DNA of 49,586 bases from a virus: IMG/VR virus record IMGVR_UViG_3300019458_000047, positions 1 to 49,586 of that record. One strand, given 5' to 3'. The translations under genes were made by a program, and so were the position numbers. Positions within the stretch are counted from its first letter, which is position 1. The number at the start of each line of letters is the position of its first letter. Positions 27,320 to 34,335 of the stretch are shown one piece after another. Under the pieces are notes generated by a model. It worked only from the letters and a program-made list of their open reading frames with translations. It was not told the origin of the DNA and searched no databases.

Positions 27320-28268
27320 TGTCCGATGAAACCTGTTCTAAGGCATAAACCGTTTGATTAAACTCTTCATGATACGAATCCCAGTTTTCCAATAAAACTC
27401 TAGCTGCTACTGTATTGTTTGGGATGTTCATAACTCCTTGGTTTTTCTTTCTCCAAGATGTTAAAGCTTTTTGAATAAGATCTTGATCAACCAAACCGTA
27501 TTCTTTGGCTTTCTTAAAATTGTGTACGAAGTCTCTTACTGATTTTCTAAGTTCGATTTCGAAATCCCCAGCTTTAATTCTAAGAAAAAGTCCTTTTTTA
27601 CCATTACCTTGTTTAACCGATGTGATTGGTTCTCCGGGTTCTTGGCCTTGGTGATACTTGGAGTTATGCTCTTCTAGGGCTTCTTCAATCTGTTTTCCAG
27701 CTTCTTCTTGGATTAATTCCTTATCTTGTTCTTCATCTTCGTGAGCTGCAGACTCTACGGCTTGATCCTTTACAACTTCTTTCTTCTCATAAAGCTCTTT
27801 AAGCTCCATGTGTTTAGCGATCATTTCGATAGTCTGACCATCAAACTTTTCTACTACTTGTCCATCTGTATCTGAGAAAAACCCATTATATACTCCAGCT
27901 TCTTTCTTAGACAGAGTGAGTTTTCCTTTTGGAAAGGAAATTTTACTGATATCATCTCCGGCGTTTTCTTTGATGTATTTAACCAATTCCGACTCAGTCG
28001 TAGTTTCAGCGTTGTGTTGATCCATGGTGTCAACGGAAGTCGTGGTATTTTTGTAGTCGATAGACTTTTTAAATGCTTGAGCGAATTTATGAGTTCGTTT
28101 TGGATATCCAGCAGTCTTAGACATAGCTACGCCTTCCCCGCTGCCTTCTTGTGTTTCTTCGGATTCTTTAGAGTCTAAACAACGTTTACGAGTATCTATA
28201 AAAGTGCTCATCGGAATTGATCTTTTCTTTTTCTTCTTTTTATGTAAAAACTTTTTAACGTCGGACAT
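27312..28268 (-). CDS. Charged hypothetical protein, 318 aa, likely head-associated
   Basis: A lysine-rich start (FLHKKKKKKRSIPMS) is followed by an acidic, partly disordered region (ESEETQEGSGEG). The middle is helical and Glu-rich (ELYEKKEVVKDQAVESAAHE, DEEQDKELIQEEAG). The C-terminal 100 residues are better ordered: 'KGLFLRIKAGDFEIELRKSV', 'FVHNFKKAKEYGLVDQDLI', 'ARVLLENWDSYHEEF'. It lies between the connector gene and other charged proteins, so a head-related role is plausible. It lacks any recognised catalytic motif. Confidence 0.6.
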   Translation of the reverse strand: MSDVKKFLHKKKKKKRSIPMSTFIDTRKRCLDSKESEETQEGSGEGVAMSKTAGYPKRTHKFAQAFKKSIDYKNTTTSVDTMDQHNAETTTESELVKYIKENAGDDISKISFPKGKLTLSKKEAGVYNGFFSDTDGQVVEKFDGQTIEMIAKHMELKELYEKKEVVKDQAVESAAHEDEEQDKELIQEEAGKQIEEALEEHNSKYHQGQEPGEPITSVKQGNGKKGLFLRIKAGDFEIELRKSVRDFVHNFKKAKEYGLVDQDLIQKALTSWRKKNQGVMNIPNNTVAARVLLENWDSYHEEFNQTVYALEQVSSDNE

Positions 28269-28270
28269 AA

Positions 28271-29062
28271 TTAACCTACGATTGATGGTATTCCGTTGTA
28301 ATATTTACGAACCGTTTCTATGTACTCTTTCATCTGATCTTTGTACGATTTAATACGAGCCGAAAAGGCGTTCATGCCTGGGGATGCGCCGAGTTGTTTG
28401 GAGACACTCGCTCCGTCCAAACCTACGTTCTCACTAGTAACACCTGGTCCTAAAATCAAATCTCCAAGAATTTCAAAGATGCGCATAGAAGCTTGCATTC
28501 CAATCATTTCGTTTATAATCACGGGGATCTGATCAGGAGTAAAACCAGCCTTATACGTTATGTGAAAGAGATGTGGCCAGTAGGATTGAGTTCCGTAAAT
28601 AAGAGGAACGTAAGACCCGCCTTGAGTTACGATAAGGCCACTGAAGGTTCCTTCGACTGGGGATAACTGGATTTGACCAGCTTCTTTTTCCACCACATAC
28701 CATTCTTCTGGGTATTTAACCAAGTCTTGATTGTTGGGGAATCGAGCTTTCATTTCTATGAGTTGAGATATAGGTCTTTTTTTAAGTTGGATGAAGTTAA
28801 AATTAACATAATCTGTTGCTCGATAATCATAGTCTTCAACGAAAGTTCGCTCTGCAATTACAATGTCTAGCTTGTGTTCAAGGTAAGATACAGCTGAAAT
28901 GATGTAATGTTGTAGAACATCGTCTGACATAACGTTACCATTGGAGTCCTTCAACTCGACTCCGAATAAATACCTTTCCTTTAACTGAGTGGCAGTTAAT
29001 AGGGGCTCGAAGCTACCAAACGGAGCGTCAGTCGTAGCATTTGGGGGGAAATTAAATGACAT
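28271..29062 (-). CDS. Head-tail connector protein (gp6 / gp15-like, probable), 263 aa
   Basis: The segment 'MSDDVLQHYIISAVSYLEHK' and 'LDIVIAERTFVEDYDY' at residues 45-80, then 'RPISQLIEMKARFPNN' match the helix-strand plan of head-tail connector proteins that attach below the portal. The C-terminal helices (IINEMIGMQASMRIFEILGD, then 'SARIKSYKDQMKEYIETVRK') fit the same family. Context: neck genes follow. The call is by pattern and size only; no active site is expected. Confidence 0.7.
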   Translation of the reverse strand: MSFNFPPNATTDAPFGSFEPLLTATQLKERYLFGVELKDSNGNVMSDDVLQHYIISAVSYLEHKLDIVIAERTFVEDYDYRATDYVNFNFIQLKKRPISQLIEMKARFPNNQDLVKYPEEWYVVEKEAGQIQLSPVEGTFSGLIVTQGGSYVPLIYGTQSYWPHLFHITYKAGFTPDQIPVIINEMIGMQASMRIFEILGDLILGPGVTSENVGLDGASVSKQLGASPGMNAFSARIKSYKDQMKEYIETVRKYYNGIPSIVG

Positions 29063-29074
29063 TGTATCCGTCTC

Positions 29075-29350
29075 CTAAACGTAAAACCAAGGATCTTCGT
29101 GCGTCCTGATCATTATCCTTTTAGTAGGATTCTCTCTGGCGACTTCTTTTAACACTAGCCAGGGATTCTTGATCAGGTTTTCAGACATCAAAAAGTCTTT
29201 TATATCTGCTTGAACACTTTTTGAAGACGCTTCTACTTTACGAATGATGGCTTGGCTAAGATGTTGGTCGTTTGGGTTCATGGTAAGGATATCAAAGTCT
29301 CTTCTCCATTCTGCCAAAGATTCGTATTTTGTTTTTGCAAACTTCATCAT
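29075..29350 (-). CDS. Small hypothetical protein, 91 aa
   Basis: A soluble, helical 91-residue protein (MMKFAKTKYESLAEWRRDFD...). It lies six bases after the endolysin gene and lacks a strong ribosome site, so it probably depends on translational coupling. No motif is recognised. Position between endolysin and connector genes tells little about its function. Confidence 0.65.
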   Translation of the reverse strand: MMKFAKTKYESLAEWRRDFDILTMNPNDQHLSQAIIRKVEASSKSVQADIKDFLMSENLIKNPWLVLKEVARENPTKRIMIRTHEDPWFYV

Positions 29351-29356
29351 AAAACT

Positions 29357-29785
29357 CTATGGTTTAAAGTATCGACCTGCGGGTCCTGGTTCCCTATCGT
29401 CAAGATGAACCCAATTTGAACCTTGGCCATTATTTTCCATTCTAATCTTAAGCTGCTCCAATTTGTTATCTGCTAGTAATTTCTCTCTAACTTCATCACA
29501 GCTTAAACCCTTCACGTCAAAGTCAACTGCCTTACCTTTTAGGTGTGTTGAGGTCTTGGCTCCCTTAACCAATTGGTTATAGGCTTCCGGCCTGAACCAA
29601 CAATGCACGCTGATTGGTTTTCCGAAATATTCTCTAACCTGATCCATCCACTTTGCAGTATTCTTAATGTTATCTAAGATCTCAGAAGTTAATCCATCTT
29701 CTTCGGTAGCCATACGGTTCCATCTAGGTAACCAAAGGGCTTCCTTATACGTGAAGTATTTTGAGATCTTTTCTTCAGGTCTCAT
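29357..29785 (-). CDS. M15-family peptidase, candidate endolysin
   Basis: This 142-residue protein has the M15 (VanY / D-Ala-D-Ala carboxypeptidase type) zinc motifs: 'STHLKGKAVDFD' with H81 and D88, and 'NWVHLD' with H127, preceded by 'ISVHCWFRPEAYNQLVKGAK'. Such enzymes cleave peptide cross-links or stem peptides of peptidoglycan and serve as endolysins in T5-like and other phages. It has no signal peptide and no cell-wall-binding domain, in line with a Gram-negative host and dependence on a holin. The putative holin gene is 397 bases upstream, with one gene between. All expected zinc ligands are present. Confidence 0.85.
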   Translation of the reverse strand: MRPEEKISKYFTYKEALWLPRWNRMATEEDGLTSEILDNIKNTAKWMDQVREYFGKPISVHCWFRPEAYNQLVKGAKTSTHLKGKAVDFDVKGLSCDEVREKLLADNKLEQLKIRMENNGQGSNWVHLDDREPGPAGRYFKP

Positions 29786-29789
29786 TTAC

Positions 29790-30170
29790 TTAACTTCCCA
29801 TCGTCAAGGACGTTACTTGAAATCCTGCGGTTCTAATTGCATAAGCTACATCACTTCCGTCTACTAGCTTAGCGACCAAAGTTTGACTAACCAAAAGAGC
29901 TGTATCCGTAGTTGTTAAAACAACCTGAATCACAGATCTGTCATCTGCAAGAGGAAATGTTGCAGTTTTAGTTACCAAACTTCCGTCTGAGTTTTTAAAA
30001 TCTATAGTTATAACAGTAGTGTTTGTGGGAATGTATCTTTGTTTTTTATCTGCTTGATACAACTGTAACCACATCGTCTCGTTAGTGCCTTTTATAATCC
30101 TAACATCGCCAATATCAGTCAAATTGTTAAGCGTGGAAGTGTTACATAAAACTTTTAAATTGAGTACCAT
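29790..30170 (-). CDS. Beta-rich virion-like hypothetical protein, 126 aa
   Basis: A 126-residue protein made almost wholly of beta strands (TDIGDVRIIKGTNETMWLQL, VITIDFKNSDGSLVTKTATF, VIQVVLTTTDTALLVSQTLV). This layout, with 'D.R.i..G...tl..ql', is seen in small phage fibre or baseplate-associated domains (BppU-like N-terminal domains are one possibility). It lies between the holin-like and endolysin genes in the virion block. I cannot name a family. Confidence 0.65.
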   Translation of the reverse strand: MVLNLKVLCNTSTLNNLTDIGDVRIIKGTNETMWLQLYQADKKQRYIPTNTTVITIDFKNSDGSLVTKTATFPLADDRSVIQVVLTTTDTALLVSQTLVAKLVDGSDVAYAIRTAGFQVTSLTMGS

Positions 30171-30182
30171 TTATCTAACCTC

Positions 30183-30542
30183 TTAAAACCAACCTAAGTG
30201 TTTTCCGATAGCTGCTATGCTTCCTACAACTGAACCCAATGTGAGCAAAACTCCTACAGCCCATTTCGAAAACTTTCTTGGTTCCTCTAATTTTTGAAAT
30301 CGTTCAACATCGTTTTTTTCGTGTTGCTGAAAAATCTCTTTTAGGGTATTAACGCCTTCGATGTGTTGATCCAATAGTTTATTTTGAATTGCGTCTTGAT
30401 CATTAATACCTCTTAACTCATACTCAGTCTTCTGAATATGCAAGTCTAACTTCTTATCGATAGAAAATATCGATTGTTGAGTTTCTAGGTTTTGATCCGC
30501 AAGTCTTTGTAATAAAAGCTTTAATTCATCATGCTCAGCCAT
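30183..30542 (-). CDS. Putative holin: coiled coil plus one C-terminal membrane segment
   Basis: Residues 5-85 form a long coiled coil (ELKLLLQRLADQNLETQQSI...). A single hydrophobic segment lies at about 94-113 ('WAVGVLLTLGSVVGSIAAIG') with a short end KHLGWF. The arrangement equals that of XhlA-like haemolysin/holin proteins and some phage holins with one membrane span. It lies near the M15 endolysin and has its own promoter candidate (30584-30592) and ribosome site AGGA. A structural anchor protein is an alternative. Confidence 0.6.
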   Translation of the reverse strand: MAEHDELKLLLQRLADQNLETQQSIFSIDKKLDLHIQKTEYELRGINDQDAIQNKLLDQHIEGVNTLKEIFQQHEKNDVERFQKLEEPRKFSKWAVGVLLTLGSVVGSIAAIGKHLGWF

Positions 30543-30583
30543 TGATTATTCCTGTTTTTAGTAAGTGAAAACTAGATACTCCA

Positions 30584-30592
30584 ATTATACCA
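30584..30592 (-). promoter_or_regulatory. Extended -10 promoter candidate before holin / endolysin genes
   Basis: The minus strand reads TGGTATAAT, preceded by TAA, in the 70-base gap between 30613 and 30542, giving a predicted leader of about 35 bases. It has a perfect TATAAT with the TG extension and fits the RTGNTANAMT pattern. No TTGACA-type box is seen at the usual distance. Confidence 0.6.
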
Positions 30593-30612
30593 TTAAAATC
30601 TCATATTTAACT

Positions 30613-31017
30613 CTAGGCTAAAAAAGTCAAATATCCCCATACACTATCTGCCGCAACACTGGCACTTTTATTCACGCTTACAATATAGTTTCCAGAATTG
30701 TTTCTGTAAAGTCTAACTCCATCTAAGGAATCTATCGAGGCGTTTAATCCAGAGGTAATTGCTCCGTTTCCAATCATAACAGTTTGGTTGTTTGGTTGCG
30801 AAGTCCATAAACTAGGGGAAGGTACCTCAGAGGGTAGACCAAACTCCACCCCGGTTACCAATATTCCCGGTGTACTAGCGTGTATATAAAACCAGAAGTG
30901 GATTAACCCTCCGTGTTTCATGTACTTATAAACCTTAGTAACAGTTCCACTAGGGGCAGTTAAACCCGACCAAGTGAGTGTACCAAGGTTTTTCTGACAC
31001 GCATAGGTTTTAAACAT
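30613..31017 (-). CDS. Small virion or fibre-associated protein, 134 aa
   Basis: A beta-rich protein (MFKTYACQKNLGTLTWSG) with aromatic-rich strands (KHGGLIHFWFYIHASTPG) and an end that reads 'IVSVNKSASVAADSVWGYLT'. The style is that of a fibre-tip or head-decoration domain. It overlaps the upstream fibre-like gene by one base. No family motif is recognised. Confidence 0.6.
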   Translation of the reverse strand: MFKTYACQKNLGTLTWSGLTAPSGTVTKVYKYMKHGGLIHFWFYIHASTPGILVTGVEFGLPSEVPSPSLWTSQPNNQTVMIGNGAITSGLNASIDSLDGVRLYRNNSGNYIVSVNKSASVAADSVWGYLTFLA

Positions 31018-31670
31018 TACATTAATACTACGCGACCGTCGAATTCTGCGCCATCCACGATTCGTAATTCAAGGTTTCCAGTAGAAAGAACTCTCTCCCT
31101 ATCAAGTAAAACTCTATCATAATCAGAACCGGAAAGTTCTTGAATAATTATCATCGGAGAAGTTCCCCTTCCGTGATTCGATGCGAGTAGTCCTGCAACT
31201 TCGGTTCCTGTCAAAGTTCTATAACCACTTACAGCAGCGGGCCAGTCTCCTGACGAAAAGGTGACTACAAATCTAGAAGCAACAACTACCCCGGGATCTC
31301 CCATCTCTACTACGTGCCAAGTTCCAGCTGCCGTGCCGTTTGTTAGTAGGATGAATTGGTACATTCGTTCTTCGGCTGTAGGAGAAGGTAAAGCTATAGT
31401 TTTTAAAGTGGTTCCTGCATTATCCTTAATTAGAAGGCTATTAGCAGATCCTGAGTTTCTAACAACAAGAGACCAACCAACTGGAAGTGTGGTAGCGTCT
31501 GGTAAAGTTACGTTTCTGTTAGAGCCGTTTGGGTCTAAGTTTAAGACTTTGTAATCGTGTCTAACTACCGTTCTATTTCCAGATAGTGTTTCTGAAGTAA
31601 AACCTTCGTCTAATCGTCGATCAGCTTGTATACTTCGTCTTGATCTTAAATCGCCTTTAATGTCTGCCAT
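31017..31670 (-). CDS. Fibre-like virion protein, 217 aa
   Basis: The segment 'YKVLNLDPNGSNRNVTLPDA', then 'PVGWSLVVRNSGSANSLLI' and 'DNAGTTLKTI' is typical of beta-strand modules in phage fibres and spikes (a module with 'v.LPda......G....i.N.g....l.i.d..G'). The C-terminus is another beta region (LSTGNLELRIVDGAEFDG). It overlaps the following gene by one base and lies in a run of small virion genes. The exact place in the particle is unknown. Confidence 0.65.
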   Translation of the reverse strand: MADIKGDLRSRRSIQADRRLDEGFTSETLSGNRTVVRHDYKVLNLDPNGSNRNVTLPDATTLPVGWSLVVRNSGSANSLLIKDNAGTTLKTIALPSPTAEERMYQFILLTNGTAAGTWHVVEMGDPGVVVASRFVVTFSSGDWPAAVSGYRTLTGTEVAGLLASNHGRGTSPMIIIQELSGSDYDRVLLDRERVLSTGNLELRIVDGAEFDGRVVLM

Positions 31671-31679
31671 ATGTTCTCC

Positions 31680-32024
31680 TTATACGTCTATAATTACTTT
31701 CCCAGCAAATCTTGCATCCGATCCTGCTTGAGAAACAAATAACTTTACTGTATTGTTGTCTACTATTTGAATTTTATGAACTTCTACCTTTACATTGCTT
31801 TCATACACTAAAACTTCGGGCTTAAGCGTATTCAAATTGTGTGCAACGGTTAGAGAATAAGTGTCTCCAGCTTCACTAGATGCCCAATCTGCTACCAAAA
31901 AATTCTGACTGTAGTTCACAGCATCGATCGAAGCTTGATCTAACGCATTTAAAATTTCATCCGCTATTTCTACGTTTTTTAAAGTTTGACGAAGTCTTTG
32001 TCGAGTAGCTGATGAAATAGACAT
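31680..32024 (-). CDS. Small virion-associated protein, 114 aa
   Basis: An N-terminal helix (SSATRQRLRQTLKNVEIADE) is followed by a beta region 'DTYSLTVAHNLNTLKPEVLV' and 'VHKIQIVDNNTVKLFVSQAG'. The phrase 'VAHNLNT..PEVLVYE..' resembles the 'i.H.L.t..i.Vqvyd..g..i.p..i...d.n.v.i.f' module that ends many tail fibres. This suggests a fibre or collar component. Overlaps its upstream neighbour by one base. Confidence 0.65.
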   Translation of the reverse strand: MSISSATRQRLRQTLKNVEIADEILNALDQASIDAVNYSQNFLVADWASSEAGDTYSLTVAHNLNTLKPEVLVYESNVKVEVHKIQIVDNNTVKLFVSQAGSDARFAGKVIIDV

Positions 32025-32539
32025 TACCAGATCCTCATTTCGCTATAATTAGTTTCCAAAAACTCATAAAGCTCTCTTGGACCTACGTCCTCAGAATCTT
32101 CACCTAAATCTATGTTGCCTGTTTCTAACACGTCTGCTCCAACCTCTGAGCAGATAAAAGCATCGTGCCTGTTCTTATAAGGGTTTGAGATTTTAATACC
32201 GAACCTTTTCCCTAAGCACAAAAGGAACATCCCAAAAACCTGTTTCATAGAATAGGGTTTATTAAGGTTGTCACATATATATTTAGCGACTTGTTTATAT
32301 GACTCTTCGGTCAAATCTATCTTAAACTCTGCAACTGAATAAGCGTGGGTTTGAAAATGATTCCATGATTCAAAATTAACTTGTAAACCTGAAGCTTGGT
32401 ACACTAATTCTCGTTCGGCTGAAGGCCATTCTACTTTAACATATACGTGAGAAAAATTAGTTTTTTGCATCCACATGATAGCTTCTGAGAAAAGTTTCTT
32501 AGATCTCGGCCTAGAAAAGCCAATGACTACCGTTTTCAT
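32024..32539 (-). CDS. Permuted NlpC/P60-like (YiiX/YaeF-type) papain-fold enzyme
   Basis: The catalytic pattern is that of circularly permuted NlpC/P60 proteins: histidine first in 'KTNFSHVYVKVEW' (H31), cysteine later in 'DAFICSEVGADVLE' (C130). Between them lie 'YICDNLNKPYSMKQVFGMF' and 'LLCLGKRFGI', also seen in this group. Such proteins act as peptidases, amidases or acyl-transferring enzymes; the substrate here is unknown. The gene overlaps both neighbours by one base and sits among small virion genes, so packaging into the particle or a cell-wall role is possible (inference). It is separate from the M15 endolysin. Confidence 0.7.
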   Translation of the reverse strand: MKTVVIGFSRPRSKKLFSEAIMWMQKTNFSHVYVKVEWPSAERELVYQASGLQVNFESWNHFQTHAYSVAEFKIDLTEESYKQVAKYICDNLNKPYSMKQVFGMFLLCLGKRFGIKISNPYKNRHDAFICSEVGADVLETGNIDLGEDSEDVGPRELYEFLETNYSEMRIW

Positions 32540-33075
32540 TACGATATGCCTAGAAAGGTTTGGATTTGTCCTTTGATATTATTTAGCCTTGTTAGGGTTA
32601 TAAATGGCGCTAAATCAGCGTAGTCCTCTATATGATCAATGTGGTATTGAAGAACTTGTAGTGTAACTGTTAAGGATGGACAAACAGCTCTAATAGTGTC
32701 CATGAGAGAAACTGAAGCGGGAGCGCCCGGGATATCTACCTTTTTTGTCATCATCCTAACTAATGAGTCGGTTTTGCCAGCTTGTGTAATACCCATCAAT
32801 ATGTTTTCCGTAACAAAATCCGTTTCCAACTTTGTAGCAAAAGCCTTAACAGATGGGATTATAACCTGTTGTACATAAGCAGTCGGTGCTAGAACGGGCG
32901 CAGAAAGAGTGTTATTGACAAACAACCACCCAAGTTGTGGAGCTGGTAAAACTCCTTCGATATCTAAAATCATACTCCATTTTTCAGAATCCATGATCAT
33001 AGGTACTTCGCTATCTTCGATGTTTCTAATTTCAGTAACAGATGATTCTTTGAGTAGAGCGTATTTTCTAAGCAT
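32539..33075 (-). CDS. Hypothetical protein in virion operon, 178 aa
   Basis: A mixed alpha/beta protein beginning MLRKYALLKESSVTEIRNIE, with a middle helix region (VQQVIIPSVKAFATKLETDF, VTENILMGITQAGKTDSLVR) and a helical end (LTVTLQVLQYHIDHIEDYAD). 'GITQAGKTDSL' is not a complete Walker A (GxxxxGKT/S would need a preceding strand and spacing; here G..QAGKT is seven residues, GITQAGKT, and could pass by eye, but no Walker B follows). I treat it as unknown. One base overlap with the next gene. Confidence 0.6.
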   Translation of the reverse strand: MLRKYALLKESSVTEIRNIEDSEVPMIMDSEKWSMILDIEGVLPAPQLGWLFVNNTLSAPVLAPTAYVQQVIIPSVKAFATKLETDFVTENILMGITQAGKTDSLVRMMTKKVDIPGAPASVSLMDTIRAVCPSLTVTLQVLQYHIDHIEDYADLAPFITLTRLNNIKGQIQTFLGIS

Positions 33076-33076
33076 A

Positions 33077-33622
33077 TTATTCGTCCAACTTTGTAATATC
33101 TAAAAATTCAACATCTTGTCGTAATCGAACAATACTGTCATAAACTCCAAGATGGTTTACATAAACTTTTTTCTTATATCTTTTTCTAAAACGATACAAC
33201 TCTATTTCAATAGCCAGGGTTCGTTCGCCGTCTATTTCAGTAGCTACTCCGAGATTCGCCTGAGTAATATCTGCTATAAAAGATCCATTTGCTTGTTGCG
33301 TCCCGGCTGTAGTGTATAGTAGTGTTTCTGCCCATGTGTTACTAAGGTCCACGTTGTAAACTTTAAACGTACAGTTGGCGGCGTGAATAACATCTTTATC
33401 ATTCTTTACGATGTATCCCATTAAGTGGATACCATCAAAGTCTACGCTATCAAATTTAGCCCATACTTGAGCAGAATAGGTGGGAGGTTTCCTAGCTAAA
33501 CTAAATATAATTTGTTGATCTTCATCCAACGCGTGGTTAGCTACTAAAGAATTAGGAGCACCTAATTTTAGTGCTTGAGAGTCTTCACAATTAGTAAGCA
33601 TCCGAACCCTTCTAGTTGCCAC
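33077..33622 (-). CDS. Beta-rich virion-like protein, 181 aa
   Basis: The protein starts MATRRVRMLTNCEDSQALKL and contains beta strands such as 'FKVYNVDLSNTWAETLLYTT' and 'ERTLAIEIELYRFRKRYKKK', ending in 'VNHLGVYDSIVRLRQDVEFL', which resembles a coiled-coil register at the end of fibre-associated proteins. It lies one base from the fibronectin-like gene. No family recognised; a fibre or collar component is likely by context. Confidence 0.6.
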   Translation of the reverse strand: MATRRVRMLTNCEDSQALKLGAPNSLVANHALDEDQQIIFSLARKPPTYSAQVWAKFDSVDFDGIHLMGYIVKNDKDVIHAANCTFKVYNVDLSNTWAETLLYTTAGTQQANGSFIADITQANLGVATEIDGERTLAIEIELYRFRKRYKKKVYVNHLGVYDSIVRLRQDVEFLDITKLDE

Positions 33623-33623
33623 A

Positions 33624-34331
33624 TTATTCTCCTAGGGTTATGCCTTTCGCTGCTTCGAAAGTTTGGGCGTTATGCACGATGTTGATGACCGCAATGTAGT
33701 GTGTTAAGTCTTGAATAGCAATCGCAGATACTGGTGTTATTCTAAAAAACCCATCCACATCTGGAGTAATCCCAGATTCCGTTATACCTATGGTGTTGCC
33801 GTCTTTATCATACAAAGTGTACGAAGCGGAGGTTAAATCAAAGTCTACAAAGTTATCATCAGCGGTTAACCAGAAGCTACCTGCCAATGTGTTATCTGCT
33901 CCTATAGAAAATACGCTGTGTACTTTATAAATTGAAGCTCTATTAGCTACCCCTAATGATTGCTCAGATAAGCTTACAAGATTGTTTTCCACGTTGTTTA
34001 AAGCATCCCTAGCTCTCACTCCAACGAAATAAGTAACTCCATATTGTAGAGGTGCTCCGTTTGCCAGCGTAAAAATAGTGGCGTTCAGAGTTCTAACTGA
34101 CGTAACCAAATTACCCGATGAAAACAAACCCGTAGCTGTACCGGCCTGAATATATACCTCATAGTTTATAGGAGGATTGGAGTCCGTAGCTGCTGCCCAA
34201 CTCGCTGTTAACGATCCATCGGCGTTTGCAACTAAACCTGTAATTCCAGCAAAAACAGGAGGAGTAAGATCCACCACGCAAGCTTGAGCTGTGTTTTGAA
34301 TAATATTATTAAAGACTAGCTGATCAGCCAT
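33624..34331 (-). CDS. Fibronectin type III-domain virion protein, 235 aa
   Basis: Residues about 20-125 form a fibronectin type III domain: 'TPPVFAGITGLVANADGSLT', 'ASWAAATDSNPPINYEVYIQ', 'GAPLQYGVTYFVGVRARDAL'. Such domains on phage particles bind surfaces or carbohydrates weakly. The second half (about 130-235) is another beta region (SVFSIGADNTLAGSFWLTAD...FVDFDLTSASYTLYDKDGNT). The gene sits between the 615-residue fibre-like protein and small virion genes, so it is probably displayed on capsid or tail. Confidence 0.75.
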   Translation of the reverse strand: MADQLVFNNIIQNTAQACVVDLTPPVFAGITGLVANADGSLTASWAAATDSNPPINYEVYIQAGTATGLFSSGNLVTSVRTLNATIFTLANGAPLQYGVTYFVGVRARDALNNVENNLVSLSEQSLGVANRASIYKVHSVFSIGADNTLAGSFWLTADDNFVDFDLTSASYTLYDKDGNTIGITESGITPDVDGFFRITPVSAIAIQDLTHYIAVINIVHNAQTFEAAKGITLGE

Positions 34332-34335
34332 TTAA

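Noticed and set aside
32539-33075. Walker A-like GITQAGKT
   Set aside because: No Walker B or other NTPase motif is present and the protein context is virion-like.
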